From positions 1,116,001 to 1,180,000 of the forward strand of contig NZ_AP027361.1 of NCBI RefSeq assembly GCF_030295915.1: 64,000 nt of DNA, read 5' to 3'. The translations under genes were made by a program, and so were the position numbers. Each line of letters begins with the position of its first letter. Position 1 is the first letter of the stretch. This DNA comes from Thalassotalea sediminis (GTDB taxonomy: Bacteria; Pseudomonadota; Gammaproteobacteria; Enterobacterales; Alteromonadaceae). Under the pieces are notes generated by a model, which made no database searches, had not been told where the DNA came from, and saw nothing but the letters and a program-made list of their open reading frames with translations. Shown piece after piece: positions 9,002 through 17,302 of the stretch.

Positions 9002-10279
9002 ATGAAATCATTAATTGGTATATTACTTGGGGCTGCAACATTATATGCAGCACCGGTACTGGTCATCAACGATGTTCATGCACAAGAGCAACGTGAATCA
9101 GTGCGCGTACCTGCAATGCGTAACAGAGTTTACACGCAACTAGCACGCGCTCAGCAAATTGCTGATGCAGGTGATAAGGCAGCGGGACTTGCTGTACTTG
9201 ATGAAGTGAAAGAACGTATTGATAGCATGAATGAATACGAAAAGGCCATGTTGTGGAATTTCTATGGTTTTATGTATTATGCAGATGAGAACTTACCGAA
9301 AGCTATTGAAAATTTTAATAAAGTCATTAATGAAAAAGCCATTCCTGAATCTTTACGTTTATCAACGTTATATTCTTTGGCGCAGTTGTCGATGCAGCAG
9401 CAAGATTACGCACAAACATTGTCATATTTAAAACAATGGCAGGCAGTTAATACCAAAGCGTTAACGGCTCAACAACATGTCTTGTTTGCACAAGTATATT
9501 ATCAAGATAAGCAGTATGACAATTCGTTAAAAGCAATTGAGCAAGCAATAGAAGTGGTAGCTGCAAGTAATGAACAGCCAGAAGAAAACTGGCTAGTGTT
9601 GCAACGAGCGAATTACTATGAATTAAAGCAACCTGAGAAAGTGACTGAAGTCATGGAGTTGATGGTTAAGCTTTATAGTAAGCCAGAATATTGGTTACAA
9701 CTTGCTGGTATGTATGGTGAAATTGGCCGAGAAGACAAACAAATGGGTGCAATGGAATCAGCATGGCAAGCAGGTTACATCACGAAAGCACAAGATATCG
9801 TGACCCTTGCACAGCTTTATCGATATAACAATGTTCCATACAAAGCGGCTGTGTTGTTAGATAAAGAAATTGGTAATGGTAATGTTGTTGCTAATGAAAA
9901 ACATTTGGAAATGTTGGCGCAATCGTTTATCGCAGCGAAAGAAGATGACAAAGCAATCCCGGTACTTGTGAAGGCGTCTGAAATCGCCGAAGACGGCAAG
10001 TTTGATGCGCAGTTGGCACAAGCGTATTTGAATACCGAAAAGTGGGATTTAGCGATTGAATCAGCAGAAAAGGCGATTGAACGTGGCGGAGTTTCACGGT
10101 TAGGTGATATGCACTTAATTGTTGGCATGAGTCACTTTAATTTAAAAAACTTTACAGATTCAATGGCCGCGTTTGAACAAGCAGAGCAAATTAAGTCGTC
10201 TGCAAAATCAGCTAGCCAATGGTTGAAATATGTTGCGCGTGAAAAGCTTCATCATGATCAGCTTGCGATGTTGAATTAA
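9002..10279 (+). CDS. TPR-repeat protein of the TonB operon
   Basis: About 425 residues with a signal peptide (ends near VHAQ) and tandem tetratricopeptide-like helices over most of the length, for example AMLWNFYGFMYYADENLPKAIENF and WDLAIESAEKAIERG. A GTG at 8999 and an ATG at 9002 are adjacent; the ATG has better spacing from GAGAGA. It is the last gene of the DUF3450-TtpC-ExbB-ExbD-TonB run, 32 bases after tonB. TPR proteins in this position are conserved in such operons and presumably scaffold the periplasmic complex; their mechanism is not known to me. Confidence 0.87.
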   Translation: MKSLIGILLGAATLYAAPVLVINDVHAQEQRESVRVPAMRNRVYTQLARAQQIADAGDKAAGLAVLDEVKERIDSMNEYEKAMLWNFYGFMYYADENLPKAIENFNKVINEKAIPESLRLSTLYSLAQLSMQQQDYAQTLSYLKQWQAVNTKALTAQQHVLFAQVYYQDKQYDNSLKAIEQAIEVVAASNEQPEENWLVLQRANYYELKQPEKVTEVMELMVKLYSKPEYWLQLAGMYGEIGREDKQMGAMESAWQAGYITKAQDIVTLAQLYRYNNVPYKAAVLLDKEIGNGNVVANEKHLEMLAQSFIAAKEDDKAIPVLVKASEIAEDGKFDAQLAQAYLNTEKWDLAIESAEKAIERGGVSRLGDMHLIVGMSHFNLKNFTDSMAAFEQAEQIKSSAKSASQWLKYVAREKLHHDQLAMLN

Positions 10280-10341
10280 TTGCAGCTCAACACAAACTGG
10301 ATCCTTTAAGTCGCTTGATGAGTCAAAAGCTAATTGAGCGA

Positions 10342-10725
10342 CTATTCGCTACCGCCGCGTAAAGGGTTTACTCTTCCGCCAGTAACTTTATCAGCTCTAC
10401 CTTCTTGCTTTGCTTTTTCGGCACGACGTTTTCTAACTTCTTTTGGGTCGGCAATTAACGGTCGGTAAATTTCAATACGGTCAAGGTCGTGAAGCGTGTC
10501 ATTTAACTTTGCCGTTCTATTCCAAATACCTACTTTATTTACCGATAAATCAATCTCTTCAAATGATGATTGTATGCCAGAGGCTTCGATGGCTTGTTCA
10601 ACAGTGTATTCTTGGGGCACATTAATTGTTAATAGTGCTTGCTTATCAGGTGTACCGTAAACCACTTCAACTTGGATTTTTTGTTTGGTGTTCACTTCAG
10701 CTTGGTTATCCAATGTTTGCTCCAT
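10342..10725 (-). CDS. RnfH/UPF0125 ubiquitin-like family protein
   Basis: A 127-residue protein with the RnfH-family core (IQVEVVYGTPDKQALLTINVP, VGIWNRTAKLNDTLHDLDRIEIYRPL and DPKEVRKRRAEKAK), a small beta-grasp fold found beside ratA in gammaproteobacteria. The ATG at 10725 overlaps the end of the upstream ratA by 20 bases, indicating translational coupling; a longer frame running further into ratA is unlikely. It has been called RatB in E. coli. Its biochemical role is unclear. Confidence 0.85.
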   Translation of the reverse strand: MEQTLDNQAEVNTKQKIQVEVVYGTPDKQALLTINVPQEYTVEQAIEASGIQSSFEEIDLSVNKVGIWNRTAKLNDTLHDLDRIEIYRPLIADPKEVRKRRAEKAKQEGRADKVTGGRVNPLRGGSE

Positions 10726-11149
10726 ATACTTGTTTAGCGCGTTCAGTAAAGGCCTGTACCATGCTATTGGCAATGCCATTAAACACAGGGCCAAAGGCTA
10801 AATCAAGTACTTTGCTCGAAAACTCATAGTCTAAGTGTAAACTTACTTTGCAGGCATCTTCAGAAAGTGGAATTAACTGCCATTTACCGGTTAGGTATTT
10901 AAATGGACCATCCAGTAATGACATCGACACTTCTTTATTATTCACAAGGGTGTTCTCAGTGGTAAACCACTTTTTTAAACCACCTTTAGAAACGAGCAAC
11001 GAAGCGGTCATTTTATTGGCATCTTGTTTAATTATTTTGCTATCACCACAATCAGGTAGAAATTGTGGATAGGCCTGTACATCATTAATTAATTCAAACA
11101 TTTGTTCAGTACTGAACATCACCAAGGCATTACGACTGATAACCGGCAT
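10706..11149 (-). CDS. ratA: RatA-like START/coenzyme Q-binding family protein
   Basis: A 147-residue START-like (polyketide cyclase/COQ10) protein with MPVISRNALVMFSTEQMFELI at the N-terminus and LDYEFSSKVLDLAFGPVFNGIANSMVQAF near the end. The start at 11149 has AAGGGGA upstream and matches the usual family N-terminus. The family includes E. coli RatA, reported as an inhibitor of 70S ribosome assembly, and COQ10 quinone-binding proteins. Which role applies here is not visible. It is divergent from smpB, the standard gammaproteobacterial arrangement. Confidence 0.87.
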   Translation of the reverse strand: MPVISRNALVMFSTEQMFELINDVQAYPQFLPDCGDSKIIKQDANKMTASLLVSKGGLKKWFTTENTLVNNKEVSMSLLDGPFKYLTGKWQLIPLSEDACKVSLHLDYEFSSKVLDLAFGPVFNGIANSMVQAFTERAKQVYGANIG

Positions 11150-11257
11150 TCTATTCCCCTTTATTTTCGGCGGATATAATAACAAAGGCGACAGAAAATA
11201 GCATTATTGATAAAAATCATTTCATTCACTGACAGTGTGAGTATAATGAGCGCCGTT

Positions 11258-11746
11258 ATGGGAAAGAAAAAATCAAAACAATCAAATAGCAATACCATTG
11301 CGCTAAATAAAAAAGCACGTCATAACTATAACTTAACTGACAAGTTTGAGGCAGGTATGAGCCTGCAAGGCTGGGAAATTAAAAGTATTCGCAGCGGAAA
11401 GGTTAATATTTCAGACTGTTATGTAATGTTAAAAGATGGCGAAGCCTATTTAACTGGCGCGGAAATTTTGCCGTTAAATGCTGCATCGAGTCATGTAGTG
11501 TGCGACCCTGTGCGTTCTAGAAAGTTACTACTGAATCGTAGAGAGCTTGATCGCCTTATTGGTTCTGTAGAGCGTGACGGTTACTCGTTAATTGCCACTG
11601 CTATGTATTGGAAACAATGCTGGGTAAAATTAGAATTTTACCTCGGTAAAGGTAAGAAAACACATGATAAACGTGCAGATATAAAAGACAGAGAATGGCA
11701 AATAGATAAAGGCCGTTTGATGAAAAATAAAAACTTGGATAAATAA
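11258..11746 (+). CDS. smpB: SsrA-binding protein SmpB
   Basis: A 162-residue tmRNA-binding protein needed for trans-translation rescue of stalled ribosomes. Family hallmarks are [31 protein letters not shown], and the C-terminal tail [16 protein letters not shown] followed by a basic end that enters the decoding centre. The start at 11258 (MGKKKSKQ) gives the normal length of about 160 residues. An ATG at 11246 overlaps a TATAAT sequence and is less likely. The partner RNA gene ssrA lies 87 bases downstream. Confidence 0.96.
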   Translation: MGKKKSKQSNSNTIALNKKARHNYNLTDKFEAGMSLQGWEIKSIRSGKVNISDCYVMLKDGEAYLTGAEILPLNAASSHVVCDPVRSRKLLLNRRELDRLIGSVERDGYSLIATAMYWKQCWVKLEFYLGKGKKTHDKRADIKDREWQIDKGRLMKNKNLDK

Positions 11747-11776
11747 CCTACAATCAATTGGTTAAAATTTATCACG

Positions 11777-11805
11777 TTGTTTAATTGATAAAAGCGCAGT
11801 ACAAT
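11777..11805 (+). promoter_or_regulatory. Putative ssrA promoter
   Basis: TTGTTT (11777-11782), 17 bases, then TACAAT (11800-11805), about 28 bases before the mature tmRNA end. That would leave a short 5' leader for RNase P to remove. It lies between smpB and ssrA. Based on spacing and similarity to sigma-70 boxes only. Confidence 0.45.
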
Positions 11806-11833
11806 AAGCGCTTGAGTGTTATCTCAAAACTTT

Positions 11834-12185
11834 GGGGCGGATTTAGGATTCGACGGGATTCGCGAAACCCAAGGTGCATGCCCAGGGGCGGTTGGCCTGG
11901 TAAAAAGCCGCAAAACTATAGTTGCAAACGACGAAACGTTCGCACTAGCAGCTTAATGCTAGCCATCCCCACGAAGCTTTACCTGTAGGCTTGTGGTGCG
12001 ATGGTCATAGAATACTAGGTTAGCGAGGGAACCTTGTCTGAGGGTGAACCGCGAAACAGTATCAGACTCACCAGAAAGAAGCCTGTCGTTCGGCGTCTGA
12101 CTGGTTAAACAAATGATCGACTAAGCATGTAGTACCGAGGATGTAGGTTTTTCGGACGGGGGTTCAACTCCCCCCCGCTCCACCA
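11834..12185 (+). ncRNA. ssrA: Transfer-messenger RNA (tmRNA)
   Basis: A one-piece tmRNA of 352 bases. The 5' end GGGGCGGATTTAGGATTCGA pairs with the 3' end CCCCCGCTCCACCA; the terminal CCA is encoded, and the T-arm GGTTCAACTCC is present. The tag reading frame runs from the GCA resume codon at 11924 to TAA at 11954-11956 and encodes ANDETFALAA, a close variant of the E. coli tag. With the adjacent SmpB it frees stalled ribosomes and marks incomplete proteins for ClpXP-type proteases, which recognise the LAA end. Confidence 0.97.
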
Positions 12186-12194
12186 AATCCCAAT

Positions 12195-12224
12195 AAAAAA
12201 AGACGCTAACAAGCGTCTTTTTTT
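12195..12224 (+). terminator. Rho-independent terminator of ssrA
   Basis: AGACGCT (12201-12207) pairs with AGCGTCT (12212-12218), with an A-run before and TTTTTTT after. It starts 10 bases after the tmRNA CCA end. The A/T flanks make it potentially bidirectional. Confidence 0.85.
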
Positions 12225-12366
12225 ATGTCTGGCATTCACACTCAATTAACAGTGACAACCATATGTTACCGACCCCTTAAATTGCTTTAATTCGTCCTAA
12301 TTCGAAGAAAAACCACAATCATAAGAAATGATGCTTACTTAAATGTGTGAAGGATCGACATTAAGC

Positions 12367-12837
12367 TTACTTTTTGAAATTACGCAATGCAAAACCCAAA
12401 AAGCCGAGTGCGAATATAGCTAGCGTTGAAGGTTCTGGTACCGATGAACGGGTTACTGAAACAATGTCTACTTCTGCCCAAGATGCGTTGACACTACTAT
12501 TTCTATTGTTCCAGGTGAAATAAGCATCGTCAGCAGAATTGATCCAACTAGTACCATTTGGTATCCATGTATTTGATGATAAATCAAAATCGCCAAAGCC
12601 AGCTAGGTCACTAATTTCGTCTATTACATGATTATATGAAGTGGACATCCAATTAAATGAGTCTAACTCGTTAAGTGTTAGCAACATATCGTTATTCGTG
12701 TCCGAACCACTAAATGAGCCTAATGTGTCGTTATAATTTGTTATATCAAAAACGACAGTAATTAACCCTGCATTTGCAATACTACTTATTGATAAAATCA
12801 ATCCAGCAATAGCTGCTTTTATTATTTTGAACTTCAT
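12367..12837 (-). CDS. PEP-CTERM sorting-signal protein
   Basis: A 156-residue exported protein. The ATG at 12837 has CAGGAGAG upstream and opens a signal peptide ending SIANA. The C-terminus carries the tripartite PEP-CTERM signal: VPEPSTLA, a hydrophobic helix (IFALGFLGFAL) and basic RNFKK. Such proteins are processed by an exosortase and usually accompany exopolysaccharide. No exosortase or polysaccharide genes lie in this window. The central part is rich in Asp/Asn/Ser/Trp and low in Cys; its function is unknown. Confidence 0.85.
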   Translation of the reverse strand: MKFKIIKAAIAGLILSISSIANAGLITVVFDITNYNDTLGSFSGSDTNNDMLLTLNELDSFNWMSTSYNHVIDEISDLAGFGDFDLSSNTWIPNGTSWINSADDAYFTWNNRNSSVNASWAEVDIVSVTRSSVPEPSTLAIFALGFLGFALRNFKK

Positions 12838-13165
12838 TAATCTCTCCTGAGAATACTTATTAAAGCGTAGAAAGATACTACTAATATTTAATCTTACATT
12901 AAGCGATAAATGTGCCAACTATAATAAAGTCTTTTATTTCAACATGATAATAAGGCTGTTAATGCCATTAATCACAACGGTGTAAAATGATCTGACACTT
13001 AGACTCGATTTTTGTTAACTAGAATATGTTAATACATTAGGATGATATTTAAAGTTTTTGGGAAACACCTTACTTTTCGCAATGTTCGATATTGAATATT
13101 TCATTTTTCGACTTTTGTTCTATATTTAGTCCAAGGTGTTTTTATTACTTTAAAGCGCAGGGAAG
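12838..13165. other. Intergenic region with a long-range inverted repeat
   Basis: A divergent AT-rich intergenic region of 328 bases. AAACACCTT (13063-13071) and AAGGTGTTT (13133-13141) are perfect inverted copies flanking about 60 bases, the second copy followed by TTTATT just before the response-regulator gene at 13166. No gene was seen. Promoters for both flanking genes must lie here but cannot be assigned with confidence. Confidence 0.4.
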
Positions 13166-14353
13166 ATGTTGAAAAGTTACAATCTATTCATTTTAGATGA
13201 TGACCCGCAATATGCCGAACTTTTGCAAGATATTGCGATGGATAGTGGTTGGCAAGTTGAACATTCTACTGATCCTATTGCATTTTTAGCGCAAGAAATC
13301 AGCGATAACACCATTCTAGTTTTAGATCTTATTCTTCCTAATATTGATGGTATTGAAGTCATTCGCGCTCTAGCTGAACGTGGGCGTCATTACCCACTTA
13401 TTTTGATAAGTGGCTTTGATAAAAAAGTGTTACATTCAGCGAGGCAGTTGGCAGAAGCCCATAATATGCCTGTTATTGATACACTTACTAAGCCTTTTGA
13501 TATTGGCAGCTTTATAGCATTGTTAGATAACATCCAATTGTCAGAACAGCAACAAAAAAAACCAAAAAGAGCAAATGTAGAGTTTAGCAAACAAGCATTG
13601 TCAGATGCGATTGAACATCATGAACTGCTCTTGCACTACCAACCACAAATAAACTTAAGCACTGGAGAGGTAAGTAGTATTGAAGCATTGGTGCGGTGGC
13701 ATCACCCTAGCTATGGTTTGGTGTACCCAGATAAATTTATTCATCTTATTGAACGTTTTAATCTCATTAATGAATTAACGAGTGGTGTACTAAAAATGGC
13801 ATGTAGTGATCTTCGCGAATTTAAGAAGAAACACTCACTTATGAGACTGTCAGTGAATGTCACATCAGAGAATATTGTCTCGTTAGTTTTTCCTGAGATG
13901 TTAAAAACGATTACTGATCAGAATGGCATAAACCCATGCAATATTACTTTAGAGTTAACAGAAAGTGCGGTAATGGGAGAGTTAACGTCGTCTTTAGATG
14001 TACTAAATCGTTTGAGGATGAAAGGATTCAAATTATCTATTGATGACTTTGGCACTGGTTATTCATCGTTGCAGCAATTATTTCAAGCGCCTTTTACCGA
14101 GTTAAAAATTGATAGGGCATTCACGTCAAAAATGTTAGTAGATAAGGAAGCAATGGTGATTGTTAAAATCTGTATTATGCTCGGTAAAATGTTAAACATG
14201 AAAACACTGGCTGAAGGTGTCGAAAGTGCTGAAATACTGGAAGAATTAAAACGATTAGGGTGCGATTATGCTCAAGGCTATTATATTTCTAAACCCATGT
14301 CTTTTCTTGCGTTTTCAGACTGGATGTCCGTTAAAAAACATAGTTGTCAGTAA
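13166..14353 (+). CDS. Response regulator with EAL c-di-GMP phosphodiesterase domain
   Basis: A 395-residue two-domain protein. Residues about 5-125 form a receiver domain with the acidic DDD cluster at 11-13 and the phosphoacceptor Asp near 54 (LVLDLILPNIDG). Residues about 140-390 form an EAL domain with IEALVRWHH (near 172-180), NVTSEN, LELTES, IDDFGTGYSSL, KIDRAF and LAEGVE. The retained catalytic motifs suggest active cyclic-di-GMP hydrolysis controlled by phosphorylation. No sensor kinase is adjacent. The start follows AGGGAAG closely, so a TTG one codon later is also possible. Confidence 0.93.
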   Translation: MLKSYNLFILDDDPQYAELLQDIAMDSGWQVEHSTDPIAFLAQEISDNTILVLDLILPNIDGIEVIRALAERGRHYPLILISGFDKKVLHSARQLAEAHNMPVIDTLTKPFDIGSFIALLDNIQLSEQQQKKPKRANVEFSKQALSDAIEHHELLLHYQPQINLSTGEVSSIEALVRWHHPSYGLVYPDKFIHLIERFNLINELTSGVLKMACSDLREFKKKHSLMRLSVNVTSENIVSLVFPEMLKTITDQNGINPCNITLELTESAVMGELTSSLDVLNRLRMKGFKLSIDDFGTGYSSLQQLFQAPFTELKIDRAFTSKMLVDKEAMVIVKICIMLGKMLNMKTLAEGVESAEILEELKRLGCDYAQGYYISKPMSFLAFSDWMSVKKHSCQ

Positions 14354-14436
14354 CCTATAATTGTTACTTTTTCTTGAAGTTTTTGTAATTTGGTGAGATA
14401 AATAATAGACATTCTTCGGTGTTATATGGAAAGTAA

Positions 14437-15195
14437 ATGCAATATTTTATGACGTACGCCTTTTATTGTTGCTGCTTTTTAGCCAGTATCAATGTGAGCG
14501 CTACGCATATTATTGCCATTACAGAACACCTTCCTCCATATCAACGTTTACATGATGATTTCCAAGTTACGGGCTTTACAGTAGAGATCGTTAAAGCATT
14601 AGGTGAAGAGCTTGGTGACGATATTACTATTGAAGTTTTACCATGGGCAAGAGCCTATCGCAGGGCTCAAGAAGAACCGAATGTACTTATCTTTTCTATG
14701 TATCGTATTCCTGCACGAGACAAGTTATTTAAATGGGTAGGTAAAGTAGATGAAAATGTACATTATTTTTATGCACTACGAAATAGCACTCACAACCATA
14801 TTAAGACCGTAGCACAAGCGAAAGAAAAAATTATTGCTGTAACAGGCAACGCCTTTGAGGACAGACAACTTACCAGCAGAGGGTTTAAGCGCTTAGCGAA
14901 AGTATCGAGCCCTGATAAGATGGTATCCTTATTATTTAATAAGCGTGTTGAATTATTGTTCGGCAGTGAAATTGCAATTGCTAATTTAGCGTCACAAGAT
15001 GGTTATTCAACAGATGATTTGATTCGGCTAATTACGATCGAGAACTGGGGGGATGGTTTGTGGTTAGCTTTTAGTAAAGCAACGGCGGATGAAATTGTGC
15101 ATAAATATCAGCAGGCTTATAAGCGATTACATGACAATGGTCAGTTTAATAAAATTAAAGCTGACCACTTTCATTTTAACTTTATTAAGCCCTAG
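14437..15195 (+). CDS. Periplasmic solute-binding-family protein (SBP_bac_3-like)
   Basis: A 252-residue secreted protein with a signal peptide (ends near VSA) and a bacterial extracellular solute-binding fold: ITEHLPPYQ, GFTVEIVKALGEELGDDITIEVLPWARAYRRAQ and FSMYRIPARDKLFKWVG. No ABC permease or ATPase is adjacent, so it is probably one of the orphan family members common in marine gammaproteobacteria, possibly a sensor input. Its 3' end overlaps the convergent DUF3010 gene by 11 bases. Confidence 0.83.
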   Translation: MQYFMTYAFYCCCFLASINVSATHIIAITEHLPPYQRLHDDFQVTGFTVEIVKALGEELGDDITIEVLPWARAYRRAQEEPNVLIFSMYRIPARDKLFKWVGKVDENVHYFYALRNSTHNHIKTVAQAKEKIIAVTGNAFEDRQLTSRGFKRLAKVSSPDKMVSLLFNKRVELLFGSEIAIANLASQDGYSTDDLIRLITIENWGDGLWLAFSKATADEIVHKYQQAYKRLHDNGQFNKIKADHFHFNFIKP

Positions 15196-15619
15196 ATTGG
15201 CTCTCTAAGTAAGAAAATACCGCTTGAAATGCTGTCTCTTGAAATTTTTTCAATCCCGTATCTCTAAAATCAATTGGCACTGGAGACTTTGCTATCGTAG
15301 TTTTTATCATGTTTGCAGATAGAATTTCTACATCAACATCGGCAATTAATTGAATCGCAGCTTCAAGTTTGAAGCCAATAGGACCTCCAGCAAATTTACC
15401 TTTCATTGCACGACCTTTAATGACGACCTTTTCAATTTTATAATCTTCAAGAAATTTGCTAAAAGTAAATTGGAATTTGCGCATTTGCTCTGCATCGCCG
15501 GCATCTTCAATGGTAATTCTCGGTACTCGCACATGCGGAATATCATATAATCCCATTGATTTTGACATGACACAAATAATGGCATCATTACCCTTAAGTT
15601 CTACACCACAAACTTTCAT
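15185..15619 (-). CDS. DUF3010 family protein
   Basis: A 144-residue cytoplasmic protein recognised as DUF3010 by MKVCGVELKGNDAIICV, VVIKGRAMKGKFAGGPIGFKLEAAIQL and DTGLKKFQETAFQAVFSYLE. The alternation resembles an RNase H/actin-like or Holliday-resolvase-like fold (my inference), but no catalytic set can be confirmed. The ATG at 15619 is preferred over an in-frame GTG at 15631. The stop overlaps the end of the convergent solute-binding gene. Confidence 0.82.
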   Translation of the reverse strand: MKVCGVELKGNDAIICVMSKSMGLYDIPHVRVPRITIEDAGDAEQMRKFQFTFSKFLEDYKIEKVVIKGRAMKGKFAGGPIGFKLEAAIQLIADVDVEILSANMIKTTIAKSPVPIDFRDTGLKKFQETAFQAVFSYLESQSRA

Positions 15620-15721
15620 TTTAGCTCTCACATACTGATTTTTACATTATTATAATGGAACACGTGGCCTGCCAATAGGTATTTTTTAATATCCCTTGAT
15701 TAGACCGTTGAGTGAGTAATC

Positions 15722-15749
15722 AAAAAGGCCGGAAAAATCCAGCCTTTTT
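15722..15749. terminator. Bidirectional terminator hairpin
   Basis: AAAAAGGC (15722-15729) pairs with GCCTTTTT (15742-15749). The A/T-run arms allow use in both directions. It lies downstream of the OmpA-like gene (minus strand) and upstream of the DUF3010 gene. Confidence 0.7.
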
Positions 15750-15784
15750 AGCTTTATCTGCTTAAGTTATTAAGCGTTAATTAA

Positions 15785-16885
15785 TTAGCGTTTTACTGCT
15801 GTTTTTGTTTTACCAACAATTCTTGCTTCAATACGGCGGTTTTTCGCATGAGCAGCGGCAGTATTTGCAGTATCAAGTAATTCACTCTCCCCATGGCCTT
15901 CAGCTGATAATCGATTTGCGTCAATAGCAAAGTCATTGACTAAAATATCAACAATTGCTTGTGCTCGTTTTTGTGATAAACCTTGGTTATATTTAGCGTC
16001 ACCTAATGACGATGTATGCCCGTTTATCGTGATAGAAACGTGTGGGTATTGTTTAAGAAAGTTTGCAGCGCGTTCTATTTCAGGTAGCGCGTTAGGCTTT
16101 ACGGCATAAGCATCGTGGTCGAAATTAACCAGTAGCTCCATTACTTTCTCACGCTCCATAAACAAGGTGCAACCTACAGAATTTACCTTATCTGTTACCG
16201 GCGTATTCTTACACTTGTCTACTGCATCAGCAACACCGTCTTTATCACTGTCTAATGGCAGTTTAGCTTGTTGCGGCTTTGCTTTGTTTGCAGGTTTATT
16301 CGGTTTAGCCGCAGGCGCTGCTGCTTTTGATGAAACATCACCGAAATAATAAACAAAGCCGATTTTGCTAATAAAGTCAGTATAGTCATTATCAAATTGA
16401 TATAATCCTTGGCCTTCCACATAAACCGCGGCATTTTCACTGAGGTAGTGACGGTAACCAGCACCTACTCCTGCAGAAAGATCGGAGTGATCTACATCTA
16501 AAAAGTTAGCGCCAGTAACGACATAAAAGCTTTTTTGGTATGGGAAATAAAGTAAATCTAAGGCTGCATTTGTGCCTGAAGATACGTCATAACCGTCTTT
16601 TTCTGTGTCTAAGTTAATATATGAATATGAAAGTCGAGCTTCAAAATCTGCTGAGAATCTGTAACCAAGTTCAACGCCAACACCTGAGCCATGATCTAAA
16701 GAAGAGTTTGGTGAGTTTGTGATTAAGCGATCGTCATCTGTTTTAATGTAAATACCGTGAGCGCCTAAGTAGTTTTTACCAACAAGATCTTCAGCATTTG
16801 GTTGTTCGTTTGCGAACGTATTAAGTGAAGTAAATGAAGTTAGGGCTAGAGTTACGCCTAAAGTTGCGAGCGAAAAAGTGCGCAT
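15785..16885 (-). CDS. OmpA-like outer-membrane protein with peptidoglycan-binding domain
   Basis: A 366-residue protein. The signal peptide ends near NTFA. An N-terminal eight-strand-type barrel (GVGVELGYRFSADFEARLSYSY) is followed by a Lys/Pro/Ala-rich linker, a thrombospondin type-3-like calcium repeat (DSDKDGVADAVDKC) and an OmpA C-terminal domain (ITINGHTSSLGDAKYNQGLSQKRAQAIVDIL and RLSAEGHGES) that binds peptidoglycan. The ATG at 16885 has AAGGATG upstream; the longer frame begins with TTG. It probably anchors the outer membrane to the cell wall. Confidence 0.92.
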   Translation of the reverse strand: MRTFSLATLGVTLALTSFTSLNTFANEQPNAEDLVGKNYLGAHGIYIKTDDDRLITNSPNSSLDHGSGVGVELGYRFSADFEARLSYSYINLDTEKDGYDVSSGTNAALDLLYFPYQKSFYVVTGANFLDVDHSDLSAGVGAGYRHYLSENAAVYVEGQGLYQFDNDYTDFISKIGFVYYFGDVSSKAAAPAAKPNKPANKAKPQQAKLPLDSDKDGVADAVDKCKNTPVTDKVNSVGCTLFMEREKVMELLVNFDHDAYAVKPNALPEIERAANFLKQYPHVSITINGHTSSLGDAKYNQGLSQKRAQAIVDILVNDFAIDANRLSAEGHGESELLDTANTAAAHAKNRRIEARIVGKTKTAVKR

Positions 16886-16981
16886 GTAGTCATCCTTAAT
16901 TAATAATATCAAAAATCAACGCTTTCTAACGTTGTTATCAGTGGTAATTTTATCGTATTTGAGGCAACTTTCCACTGGTGA

Positions 16982-17224
16982 TTAGTGATTTTCTTGCTTA
17001 AGTTTAATTATTAAATCGATATGGGGGATTAATTCTTCAATTTCGCGGATATGATCTCGTAATGATCGCCACTGATTTAGCTCAAGCTTACCTGAATCAA
17101 GTATTGCTTGTTTAAGTTCACTAACAAGAGAGTTTTCGTCTTGCTGCTCGATAAATTCGTTAATGCGCAATAATTCGTCGAGATCATGTTGGCTGATAAT
17201 TTCCAGTTCTTTGTCTGTTGACAT
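16982..17224 (-). CDS. Small acidic helical protein, function unknown
   Basis: An 80-residue, strongly acidic, all-helical protein (ELEIISQHDLDELLRINEF, then LRDHIREIEELIPHIDLIIKL). TAGGT lies upstream of the ATG. No signal peptide or membrane segment. It sits between the OmpA-like gene and a GNAT gene on the same strand. I do not recognise the family; a cytoplasmic partner protein is possible. Confidence 0.6.
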   Translation of the reverse strand: MSTDKELEIISQHDLDELLRINEFIEQQDENSLVSELKQAILDSGKLELNQWRSLRDHIREIEELIPHIDLIIKLKQENH

Positions 17225-17302
17225 GTAAACTACCTAAGTCACTTTGGTGAGTTAAGTATAATCTTCAATACAAAAAGATCGAATTATCAGCCATTGCGAT
17301 AG

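Noticed and set aside
10309..10343. AGTCGCT/AGCGACT stem as a terminator of the TPR gene
   Set aside because: No T-run follows on either strand and the second arm overlaps the end of the convergent rnfH-like gene.
11242..11247. TATAAT before smpB as a -10 box
   Set aside because: It overlaps an in-frame ATG only 11 bases from the preferred start and no -35 box at 16-18 bases is convincing.
11785..11988. 67-codon open frame overlapping the tmRNA gene
   Set aside because: It runs through the mature tmRNA 5' part; the RNA gene explains the sequence.
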